From the NCBI GenBank assembly GCA_016716125.1, contig JADJWZ010000008.1, positions 216,987 through 280,986 on the forward strand: a DNA stretch of 64,000 nucleotides, in the 5' to 3' direction. The translations under genes and the position numbers were made by a program. Source of the stretch: Ignavibacteria bacterium (GTDB lineage: Bacteria; Bacteroidota; Ignavibacteria; Tepidaquicellales; Tepidaquicellaceae). The notes beneath the pieces are model-generated. The model was given only the letters and a program-made list of their open reading frames with translations, did no database searches and had not been told where the DNA came from. This document shows, one piece after another, positions 56,343 through 64,000 of the stretch (position 1 is its first letter; each line of letters begins with the position of its first letter).

Positions 56343-57416
56343 ATGATATCTGACTCAAAAATCACTTACATGCCTCAGCTCGATTCGCTCCGGGCATTTT
56401 CTATATTTTTAGTTTTACTTGGACACTGGATACAGGAAGATGTATGGTTCAAGAAGATTCCAATCGGAACCATCGGCGTTACAATATTTTTTGTGCTAAG
56501 CGGTTTCTTAATATCAGGAATATTAATGAAAAACCGGGATTCCGCTGATTCGGAGAATAAAGGTATATTTTATTTCTTAAAACATTTTTATATCCGAAGG
56601 ACTTTAAGAATATTCCCGGTTTATTATTTTACTCTGGCAGTCCTGTTCATTTTAAACGTCGAAAATATAAGAGCCATTATAGGATGGTTTATTTTATACA
56701 TTTCAAATTATTACCTGTATTTTAAAATGGACTGGGCCGGTTCTTTATCACATTTCTGGACACTTGCTGTCGAAGAACAGTTTTATATTATCTGGCCCTT
56801 AATTATTTTTTTTACACCGAAAAAACATCTTCTTAAAGTCATATATTTGCTGATCATTACAGGAGTTTTATTCAGAGGATTTAATTTTATGATAAACGAC
56901 AGAACTGAATACCACACAATGTTTTCATATATGCTGACATTGTCATGTATAGACGCATTTTCGCTCGGTGCCTGGCTGGCATATATAAGAAATTACATTG
57001 ACAAAAAAATTGATTTAAACAAAGGAGAGTATCAATATATACTATACGGAGTATTTTTGCTGATGATAATTTTAATGTTTTTTGAAATTAATGTTATTGA
57101 TGTTGCAATGTTTAAATTTTGCATCGCTGTAATCGCATTATTCATGGTTTCAAAATTAAGTATCGGAGCAAAAGGTCTTTGGAAATTAATACTCGAAAAC
57201 AAATTTATAATGTACATCGGTAAAATCAGTTACGGTATGTATATCTTTCATACTTTTATTCCTGCAATTTACAAAGCTTTGAATATTCCGCCTGCAAAAT
57301 CTTTGATTTTAATGTTTATAATTTATTTTGTAATGCTTCTGATAATTTCCTCATTTTCATGGTATTTACTTGAAAAACCAATTAACAATTTAAAAAAGAA
57401 ATTCAGCTACGGCTAA
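56343..57416 (+). CDS. Acyltransferase-3 family O-acyltransferase (OafA-like)
   Basis: The 357-residue integral membrane protein has about ten spans. It carries the family start YMPQLDSLRAFSIFLVLLGH and IGVTIFFVLSGFLISGILM, the conserved RRTLRIFPVYY and SLSHFWTLAVEEQFYIIWPL, whose His/Glu region is essential in this family. The last span ends YLLEKPINNLKKKF. Members move acetyl or other acyl groups to O-antigen sugars from the cytoplasmic to the periplasmic side. It follows the aminotransferase by 32 bp. The fused SGNH domain of larger OafA proteins is absent. Confidence 0.91.
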   Translation: MISDSKITYMPQLDSLRAFSIFLVLLGHWIQEDVWFKKIPIGTIGVTIFFVLSGFLISGILMKNRDSADSENKGIFYFLKHFYIRRTLRIFPVYYFTLAVLFILNVENIRAIIGWFILYISNYYLYFKMDWAGSLSHFWTLAVEEQFYIIWPLIIFFTPKKHLLKVIYLLIITGVLFRGFNFMINDRTEYHTMFSYMLTLSCIDAFSLGAWLAYIRNYIDKKIDLNKGEYQYILYGVFLLMIILMFFEINVIDVAMFKFCIAVIALFMVSKLSIGAKGLWKLILENKFIMYIGKISYGMYIFHTFIPAIYKALNIPPAKSLILMFIIYFVMLLIISSFSWYLLEKPINNLKKKFSYG

Positions 57417-57492
57417 AATTAATACTGACCATATAAAAGAATTGAAAAACAATTATTACTGTCTTAACTTGTGTAAATTTTTTACATGAATA

Positions 57493-58224
57493 ATGAATGA
57501 AGTCCTTGAGGAAATTCTAAAGACCGGATTTACGAAGAAATTAGACGGAAGCCCGCACAAGGTGATCGGACAAATAAGCGAAGAAGAAGGCAGCCTGATA
57601 CAGAAATGTATGAAAGAAGCAAAAGCAATCGTCAGCGTGGAAATTGGATTAGCATTCGGGACATCAGCTCTTTACATTTGCGAAACTCTCAGGAAGACAA
57701 AGAATACAAAACACTACATCATAGATCCTTACCAGAATTTTGAAAACAGTTATGGAGGTATCGGACTCAATAATCTCAAACGAGCCGGATACGGTGATAT
57801 AATTCACTTCATAGAAAAACCTTCACATCTCGGACTTGCAGAACTTGAATCAAACAAAGTCATTGTTGACTTTGCTTTCATTGACGGATGGCATACATTT
57901 GATCATGTGATGGTTGACTTCTTTTTTGTTGACAAAATTTTAAGGATCGGAGGAACAATGATACTCGACGATGCCGACTGGCCCGCAATCGAAAAAGTTT
58001 GTACTTTTATCTCTTCCAACAGAGATTATGAATTTATCGCCGGCTCTTCTCAAAGAAGCAGTCTCGGTGATAGAAAAAGCAATGGCAATGAATCCGGAAT
58101 TTCAAGTAAGTTAAAAAATATGATCGGGAAGAACGTTTCTGCCGCGCCTAAATACGGCGCAATAGCATTCAGAAAAATCTCCCATGACAATAGAAGCTGG
58201 GATCATTTCATAGATTTCAACTGA
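57493..58224 (+). CDS. Class I SAM-dependent methyltransferase (Methyltransf_24-like)
   Basis: The 243-residue protein has the SAM loop VSVEIGLAFGTSALYICETL, the acidic strand YIIDPYQNF and the metal/substrate-type segment FAFIDGWHTFDHVMVDFFFV plus GGTMILDDADWPAI. These resemble the CmcI / Methyltransf_24 group of O-methyltransferases found in antibiotic and glycan clusters. It may methylate a sugar hydroxyl or phosphate at the chain end, which would fit the carbohydrate-binding domain on the exporter ATPase; this link is speculative. The start is ATG 57493, 76 bp after the acyltransferase. Confidence 0.85.
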   Translation: MNEVLEEILKTGFTKKLDGSPHKVIGQISEEEGSLIQKCMKEAKAIVSVEIGLAFGTSALYICETLRKTKNTKHYIIDPYQNFENSYGGIGLNNLKRAGYGDIIHFIEKPSHLGLAELESNKVIVDFAFIDGWHTFDHVMVDFFFVDKILRIGGTMILDDADWPAIEKVCTFISSNRDYEFIAGSSQRSSLGDRKSNGNESGISSKLKNMIGKNVSAAPKYGAIAFRKISHDNRSWDHFIDFN

Positions 58225-58303
58225 CCGAAACATAAATAATTAATCTGTATTAAATTTTCAGATTCTAAAGATCTGATTTATAAGAAATATTATATTCACC
58301 CAA

Positions 58304-59908
58304 ATGGATAAAATAAAATCTTATGCTCTGCTGTTAGCCGTACCGTTATTGCTTTTTGTAACAGCTAAAACTCTGCGTAATGCCGAAGGACCGTTTTATT
58401 TTAATGCAGGTTATGATCCGAATTATGTATATGCAGTCAGCTCATTGAATTTACTAAACTCCGCAAAACCTGTACATGCCGATCATCCCGGCTCTACAGT
58501 ACAGCTTATCGGCGCAGGTTATTTATTGCTTTCAGGAGAAACTGTTAAGCAGATAACAGAATCTGTATTATCTCATCCTGAATCATATCTTTCTAAATTC
58601 AATTTATTTCTGATTTTTATAACAGGTCTCTGTATGTTTATCTGCGGTCTTATTATTTTCCGGCTGACCGGTAACATTTCATTAAGCATTTTTATGCAGA
58701 TCACTCCGTTTATCTCTTCCACTCTGATTTTTGAAATTACACAGGCGACTGCTGAAATATTTTTAATTTCATTAATGATGATCTTTATCGCTTTAATATT
58801 TTCGGTAAAGTACTCTATCAGTAAATATGGTTCTTTAACTTTCAGATATTCATTTATGTTTGGTATCCTTTCCGGACTTTGTATGGCTACAAAGATTACT
58901 TTTTTTCCTCTCCTTTTAATTCCTCTGATCATTATTCCCGGCTTTAAAAGAAAATCCGCTTTTATAATATTGACAGTATTAACATTTTTTTTAATAACAT
59001 ATCCTGTAATGGGATCATATGATTATTTTCTGAACTGGATCGGAAAACTAATAATGTATGACGGTCTTTACGGTGATGGGAAAAAAGTAATTTTTAACTT
59101 ACATAATTTCTCAAGTAATTTTATAGAATTGATATTCAAAGATTTTCTTTTCTTACTTGTTTTCATTTCTGCAATTGTCGTTTTACTCTTTTCCAAATTC
59201 AAAATCCGCGCAGAAGAATTCAAAAATAACTTTAACAGAAAAATCCTTTCGGCAATAGTCATTACAACAGCTATTCAGATTTTAGCTGTATCAAAACATT
59301 ACAGTCAGCACTATCTTGTTCCGTCGATGATGCTCACACTGCTGACAGTTTATTTGATTTATTCAATATGCGGAGAGTATGAAATTATAAAATCAATAAA
59401 GGAAAGGAAAAATTTCTTTATAATTATATTCTCAGTATTTGCTGTAATTTCTTCTGTAATGATTTTAAAGGTTTACAATGATTCAGTGCTTCTAACGGAA
59501 GAAACTAAAAAAGTCATTAAAATCGCTGACACTAAAGCGGATAGCTCGGTAATTGTAAACAGTTACGGAGCATCGAACAGAAACTACGGTCTGGTATTCA
59601 GCATGAACTGGGCAGGTAAAAATAGACAGCTTTATGAATCTATTATAAATTATAAATCAGGAAATTCCATATATGCTGATTTCTGGGAAAACGAACTTAC
59701 CTTTTATCAGTCCGATGACTTTGTTAAAAATAAACTTCGTAACGCATCCTTTTTATTGCTGAGATTAAAGTATTTTTACTTTAATACTGAAGCGGTTACG
59801 AAATTCCTGAACTATCTTAAAGAAATAAATCCTTCTGGCAAATACGAATACAAGGAGATGATCAGAATTAATTCCGGTGAATGCATTATCGAATTCATTA
59901 AGAAGTAG
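58304..59908 (+). CDS. Multi-spanning GT-C-like membrane protein, DHPG family, copy 1
   Basis: The 534-residue protein has about 10-12 spans and a soluble C-terminal region of ~150 residues. The first outer loop has GYDPNYVYAVSSLNLLNS and HADHPGSTVQLIGAGYLLLS. The same YDPxYxY...DHPGxTVQ pattern recurs in the protein at 62242-63855, which is similar along its whole length (NWIGKLIMYDGLYGDGKKVI vs NWVEGLILKEGKHGKGGANV; VSKHYSQHYLVPSMMLTL vs VSKHYAQYYMIPSFMLSL). The acidic residue soon after the first span fits a GT-C transferase. I know no experimentally characterised member. A 193-bp AT-rich gap follows. Confidence 0.78.
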   Translation: MDKIKSYALLLAVPLLLFVTAKTLRNAEGPFYFNAGYDPNYVYAVSSLNLLNSAKPVHADHPGSTVQLIGAGYLLLSGETVKQITESVLSHPESYLSKFNLFLIFITGLCMFICGLIIFRLTGNISLSIFMQITPFISSTLIFEITQATAEIFLISLMMIFIALIFSVKYSISKYGSLTFRYSFMFGILSGLCMATKITFFPLLLIPLIIIPGFKRKSAFIILTVLTFFLITYPVMGSYDYFLNWIGKLIMYDGLYGDGKKVIFNLHNFSSNFIELIFKDFLFLLVFISAIVVLLFSKFKIRAEEFKNNFNRKILSAIVITTAIQILAVSKHYSQHYLVPSMMLTLLTVYLIYSICGEYEIIKSIKERKNFFIIIFSVFAVISSVMILKVYNDSVLLTEETKKVIKIADTKADSSVIVNSYGASNRNYGLVFSMNWAGKNRQLYESIINYKSGNSIYADFWENELTFYQSDDFVKNKLRNASFLLLRLKYFYFNTEAVTKFLNYLKEINPSGKYEYKEMIRINSGECIIEFIKK

Positions 59909-60101
59909 TCCGTTATAAATTTCATCTTTAGTACGCTTTCATTAGTTTACATCTAATCAATAATTTTTCATGAGACATTTATTATATTTCTCATTAAAAA
60001 TTTACTTATCTGCTTAACGTATTTTATATATTTAAACTGATTTTTAATAAATAACTTAATATTCAAACTTATCAGTTAATCCTTTTACAATTTCAAATCT
60101 G

Positions 60102-61512
60102 ATGACAGGCAGAAAAGAAAAGTTATTGATCATCTGAATGCTGTTGCAAAGGAAAGGACCAAGTGGATTTCCCGCAACAAATACTATTATGAAAATATAG
60201 CAGGTTTTCTTAAATTCAATATTCCTGAAGGCAGCAGTATTGTTGAGATCGGATGCGGCATAGGGAATCTTTTGAACGATCTGAATCCTTCACGCGGTGT
60301 AGGCATCGATATTTCCGAAGAAATGATATCAGAAGCAAAGATCAGATATCCGCAGTTTGAATTTCTCGTTATGGATTCAGAAAACATTACTCTTAATGAA
60401 AAATTTGATTTTGTTATAATCTCTGACACGATCGGATATTTTGATTATGTACAGAAATCATTTGAGCAGATTAGAAAGCTTTGCAGCGCTGATACAAGAA
60501 TTATCGTGACTTATGTTAATTTTCTCTGGCTGCCGGTTCTTAACTTTGCAGAATTTTTCCGGCTGAAGATGCCGCAGGTAAGAAATAACTGGCTGAATAT
60601 TGATGATATTAATAACCTGCTCGGGCTCTCCGGATATGACATTATAAAATGCGGCAGGAAGTTTCTTATGCCTGTGTATATTCCCCTGATTTCAGCTTTT
60701 ATGAATAAGTTCATTGCCAACTTACCTCTGCTGAACGAAATATGTCTTATTGAATTTATAATCTCGAGATGCATTTTTTCTGAACGTGAAGATAAAACAG
60801 TGAGCGTTGTAATTCCTGCGCGGAACGAAATGGGCAATATCGAAACGATCGTAAACAGAGTGCCGGAAATGGGAAGTGATACGGAAATTATTTTTGTTGA
60901 AGGAAATTCCACTGATGATACTTATGATGAAATAAAAGAGTCTGCGATAAATATTCTTCAAATCGTAATATAAAATACTTCAAACAGGAAGGTAAAGGAA
61001 AAGGCGACGCAGTCAGAAAAGGTTTTGAAAATGCCGGCGGTGATATTCTTATGATACTGGATGCTGATATGACGGTGCCGCCAGAAGATCTTACGAAATT
61101 TTATAATGCCTATGTAAACGGTAACGGTGAGTATCTCAGCGGTACCAGGCTTGTCTACCCTCTTGAAAAAGAATCCATGAGAACTCTGAATATACTCGGA
61201 AATAAATTTTTCTCTATGCTGCTTACATGGATCTTAAATCAGAAGATCAAAGACACGCTTTGCGGAACAAAAGTAATCTCAAAGGAAAATTATATAAAAC
61301 TGAAAGAAGTAAAAAAATTTCTCGGAAATATCGACCCGTTCGGTGATTTTGATCTGATACTCGGAGCTTCTAAACTAAATTTAAAGTATGCGGAAATACC
61401 CATAAGATACGATGCCCGCGTTTATGGCGAAACTAATATCTCCAGATTCAGTCACGGCTGGATGCTTCTTAAAATGACAGTGTTTGCAATGTTTAAATTC
61501 AAATTTATCTGA
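60102..61512 (+). CDS. Methyltransferase-glycosyltransferase (GT2, DPM1-like) fusion, two frameshifts
   Basis: Reading from ATG 60102, one missing A at 60118-60121 restores MTGREK-type N terminus leading to HLNAVAKERTKWISRNKYYY. The first ~220 residues are a class I methyltransferase (SSIVEIGCGIGNLLNDLNPS, FVIISDTIGYFDYVQKSFEQ). After EREDKTVSVVIPARNEMGNI begins a GT-A domain with EIIFVEGNSTDDTYDEI. A second missing A near 60950 restores IKYFKQEGKGKGDAVRKGFE, then ILMILDADMTVPPEDL with the DXD, and TLCGTKVISKENY. The joined length is ~470 residues. The GT part looks like polyprenol-phosphate mannosyl/glucosyltransferases, which make the lipid-phosphate sugars used by GT-C enzymes. No DPM C-terminal spans are visible. 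The domains are joined in one frame with no stop between them, so the fusion itself is not an artefact of the frameshifts. Confidence 0.82.
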
Positions 61513-61514
61513 GT

Positions 61515-62245
61515 TTGGAAAATATTTATGAAAAGCACCGTAAAGTATGGAATGAAAAAAACTTCTCAGAGATATATATTCAGAATGGTATCTTAAGATC
61601 ATGAACGATCTCAGCAGTGCAGCCGGCAAAACTGTCGAACTCGGAGGAGGAAGCGGAAATTTTAAAGAGTTTAAACCTGATGTCGTATCTGCAGACATTG
61701 TTCCTCTTGACTGGCTCGATATGTCATTTGATGCGCACGAAATGCCTTTTGCGGAAAATGAAATTTCCAATTTAGTTATGATAGATGTGCTTCACCATCT
61801 TCACGATCCGGTGAAATTTCTGAATGAAGCATACAGAGTGTTAAGCTCGGGCGGAAGAATTATTATGATTGAACCATTTCCTTCTCCGTTTTCGCTGATG
61901 ATCTATAAAAAATTTCATCCTGAACCCTTTGATAAAAACGCAGATTATTTTTCCGGATTAAACACTGCCGGCGATAAAGATCCGTGGGATTCCAATCAGG
62001 CAATCCCCTATCTGATATTTTTTAAACATCTTAAGAAGTTTAATGAATTGTTTGGAAACAGATTCAGGTTTGTGAAAAAAGAAAAGTTCAGCTTTATACT
62101 CTATCCGGCTTCAGGCGGATTTGAGAATAAGCAGATGATCCCGGATTTTATGACAGGATTTTTTAAGCTTATTGAAAGATCTCTCAGCCCGGCAAAAGAC
62201 CTGCTTGCATTCAGATGTTATGTTGTTCTTGAGAAAATAAAATGA
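61515..62245 (+). CDS. Class I SAM-dependent methyltransferase, one frameshift near 5' end
   Basis: TTG 61515, 3 bp after the preceding stop, opens a frame MENIYEKHRKVWNEKNFSEI that breaks in an AT-repeat at about 61573-61580 and resumes as SEWYLKIMNDLSSAAG. Total length is ~243 residues. The SAM motif KTVELGGGSGNFKEF, VSADIVPLDWLDMSFDAHEM and VMIDVLHHLHDPVKFLNEAY followed by RVLSSGGRIIMIEP are typical of the Methyltransf_11 group. It overlaps the following membrane-protein gene by 4 bp (ATGA). The target is unknown; it is the fourth methyltransferase domain in the locus. Confidence 0.85.
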
Positions 62246-63855
62246 AAAAGAATTTTTTAATTCCGCAGCTTCTGATACTGCCGGTTATACTTTTCATTAC
62301 AGCCGGTCTGCTTAAGTTTGCGCAGGGTCCTTATTATCTGAATTTTTACGATCCGAGTTATGTCTATCTCATAAACGGACTTAACCTCGCGCAGCTTGAA
62401 GGATTTGGTGTCGGACATTTTGACCATCCGGGGACTACAGTTCAGGTGATTTCCGCTGTGGTTGTGAAATTTTACTATACTGTTTCATCTTCAGGAACAG
62501 ACATAGTGTCAGATGTATTTGCCAGACCTGAAGCTTATCTTATAAAGATCAATATTTTTCTGAACTTCATTAACTGTCTGTTTCTTTTTCTCTTCGGATA
62601 TTTCATTTATTCTCTCTCAAAAAATATTTTCCTTACATTCTTTTTAATGCTTTCTCCGTTTGCTTCCACTGAGTTATTTTACGGGATGATCATTGTTACG
62701 CCTGACAATCTTCTTATCTCCGCTTCTTTAATGACCTTGGGAATAATTTTTTATTGTCTTTATAAAAAAGAACAGACATACAGCGTCGCGGAAGTTATTG
62801 TATTCGCCGTTATAATTGCCTTTGGACTTGCTACTAAACTGAATTTTATCCCGATGCTTTTTATTCCTATGATAATTCTCAACGGTTATAAAAACAAATT
62901 TCTGTATCTGTTTTTTATAATTATATTTTTTGTAATTTTTATTCTCCCCGGTATTTACAACATAGAATATTTTCTCAACTGGGTGGAAGGACTGATCTTG
63001 AAAGAAGGGAAACACGGTAAAGGCGGAGCTAACGTAATAGACCCCGGATCCTTCTCAAAAAATCTGATTAATGTCTTCACGAAAGATATTCTGTTTGCAG
63101 TTTCGTATTTTACAATTCTTTCTACCTTTGTTTATCTGATATACGCTAAATATATTCTGAAAAAAGATTTCGGTTTTTTGAAGTCTCCCGTCCTGATACG
63201 AATTCTGACTGCCATTTTAACAGCAATGACTTTGCAGATCATTATTGTTTCAAAACATTATGCGCAGTATTATATGATCCCGTCTTTCATGCTATCTCTG
63301 ACAGGTCTGTATATCTCATATTTAATTATCTGCGAATTATTTCCCGGTAAATTTAAAAATAATGCTAAACCTATTTATGCCGGCGTTATGTCCGCTTTGA
63401 TAATTTGGTTTTCATATCAGATAGTTTCATCTTACTTTGAAGGCAGAGAGCAGAGTGAAGATGCTATGTCAATGGTAAATTTTATTGAGAAAAAATATCC
63501 TGACTATATTATTATTCCTTCTTTCGGAAGCGCTAATGTCGAAGCTCCGCTTGCTTTTGCTTCGCAGTATGCCGGAAGCCGGCATGAAGTGTATAAAGAA
63601 ATACTTCAAAGAAAACTCAGGTCTGAAATCTATTTCAATCAATGGGTAAATGAATTTTACTATTTACCGGATAATCAAAATTCCTTAAGTATTCTTAAAA
63701 GCGGAAAACCTGTTCTGCTTCAGCTCAGCCGGTACGGATCGATTAAGGAATTCAGAAATAAATTATCGGAAATAACAGGATACAAAAATATTGAGTATAA
63801 CGTGATCTTCACAAACGAAAACAATGAAAGTGTTTATGAAATTTTCATGAGATAA
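62242..63855 (+). CDS. Multi-spanning GT-C-like membrane protein, DHPG family, copy 2
   Basis: The 537-residue paralogue of the protein at 58304-59908 shares its topology and motifs: FYDPSYVYLINGLNLAQ, GHFDHPGTTVQVISAVVV, FGLATKLNFIPMLFIPMIIL, then a C-terminal soluble region (YIIIPSFGSANVEAPLAFAS). It likely belongs to the GT-C superfamily, using a polyprenyl-phosphate donor in the periplasm. A polyprenol-phosphate sugar synthase domain is encoded two genes upstream (60102-61512), which could supply that donor. It overlaps the upstream methyltransferase by 4 bp and is the last gene in the window. Confidence 0.78.
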   Translation: MKKNFLIPQLLILPVILFITAGLLKFAQGPYYLNFYDPSYVYLINGLNLAQLEGFGVGHFDHPGTTVQVISAVVVKFYYTVSSSGTDIVSDVFARPEAYLIKINIFLNFINCLFLFLFGYFIYSLSKNIFLTFFLMLSPFASTELFYGMIIVTPDNLLISASLMTLGIIFYCLYKKEQTYSVAEVIVFAVIIAFGLATKLNFIPMLFIPMIILNGYKNKFLYLFFIIIFFVIFILPGIYNIEYFLNWVEGLILKEGKHGKGGANVIDPGSFSKNLINVFTKDILFAVSYFTILSTFVYLIYAKYILKKDFGFLKSPVLIRILTAILTAMTLQIIIVSKHYAQYYMIPSFMLSLTGLYISYLIICELFPGKFKNNAKPIYAGVMSALIIWFSYQIVSSYFEGREQSEDAMSMVNFIEKKYPDYIIIPSFGSANVEAPLAFASQYAGSRHEVYKEILQRKLRSEIYFNQWVNEFYYLPDNQNSLSILKSGKPVLLQLSRYGSIKEFRNKLSEITGYKNIEYNVIFTNENNESVYEIFMR

Positions 63856-63912
63856 CAATTGATCTAATAAGATTTTAATCCCCGCTTCTTCCCATAATTT
63901 TTAATAAATTTA

Positions 63913-63952
63913 TTTTCGCCGTTGTTGGTGTTTTTTCGCCGTTGTTGGTGTT
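63913..63952. repeat. 20-bp perfect tandem repeat, two units
   Basis: TTTTCGCCGTTGTTGGTGTT is repeated exactly at 63913-63932 and 63933-63952, followed by TTC. It lies 58 bp after the last gene, in otherwise AT-rich sequence. It may continue as a longer array only if the assembly collapsed it; here just two units are present. Confidence 0.85.
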
Positions 63953-64000
63953 TTCAAAAAGTTTGCATAAGTTTCATTTGAATTTATTTTCGCATTTTAT

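Noticed and set aside
59909..60101. Weak hairpin ATGAGA/TCTCAT (59970-59994) as a terminator
   Set aside because: Only a 6-bp AT-rich stem with a 13-base loop and no convincing T run.

Overview
The window is AT-rich bacterial DNA, most likely from the Ignavibacteria/Chlorobiota part of the Bacteroidota-Chlorobiota group. Three things point there: a secreted protein ending in a type IX secretion (T9SS) type-A sorting domain of the 'NYPNPFNPST' kind, a PorU-like C25 cysteine peptidase, and several secreted proteins sharing a dockerin-like C-terminal module. Almost all the rest is one very large surface-polysaccharide locus read on the + strand. I saw no rRNA, tRNA, CRISPR array, transposase, integrase or phage gene.

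Block 1 (1-15639, +) holds the end of a UDP-glucose dehydrogenase gene, PLP-dependent sugar aminotransferases, a GDP-mannose 4,6-dehydratase, a cupin epimerase, a second SDR epimerase, a GHMP sugar kinase with an adjoining nucleotidyltransferase, a Wzx-type flippase, a GNAT acetyltransferase, a Wzy-like polymerase, three glycosyltransferases and an asparagine synthetase. This is a complete nucleotide-sugar, transfer, flipping and polymerisation set.

Block 2 (15640-28451) interrupts it. It begins with palindromic repeats and a + strand beta-propeller-like secreted protein. Minus-strand genes follow: an Asp-box protein with a T9SS sorting domain, a CHRD protein, an 885-residue LamG/P-domain protein with a decayed partial copy beside it, and two tandem paralogues of about 435 residues. 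Five genes and the decayed copy share one C-terminal module of about 175 residues with two dockerin/EF-hand-like loops.

Block 3 (28827-47095, +) starts with a helical protein of unknown function and resumes the glycan locus: glycosyltransferases, two WecG/TagA-type transferases, a WbpE-like aminotransferase, a polyprenyl-phosphate sugar-phosphotransferase, a WbpD-like acetyltransferase, a second flippase, a methyltransferase and three GT-C-like membrane proteins. Block 4 (47260-63855, +) has methyltransferases, the PorU-like peptidase, a Wzm/Wzt ABC exporter with a carbohydrate-binding tail, another aminotransferase, an O-acyltransferase, a methyltransferase-glycosyltransferase fusion and two related multi-spanning proteins.

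The genes plausibly cooperate to build an amino- and uronic-acid-containing glycan on undecaprenyl phosphate and export it by Wzx/Wzy and/or ABC routes. The PorU-like sortase and WbpD/WbpE-type genes suggest that part of it could be an anionic LPS used to anchor T9SS cargo; that is inference. At least twelve genes carry small frameshifts, many in homopolymers, which look more like consensus errors than gene decay. Many genes start with TTG.
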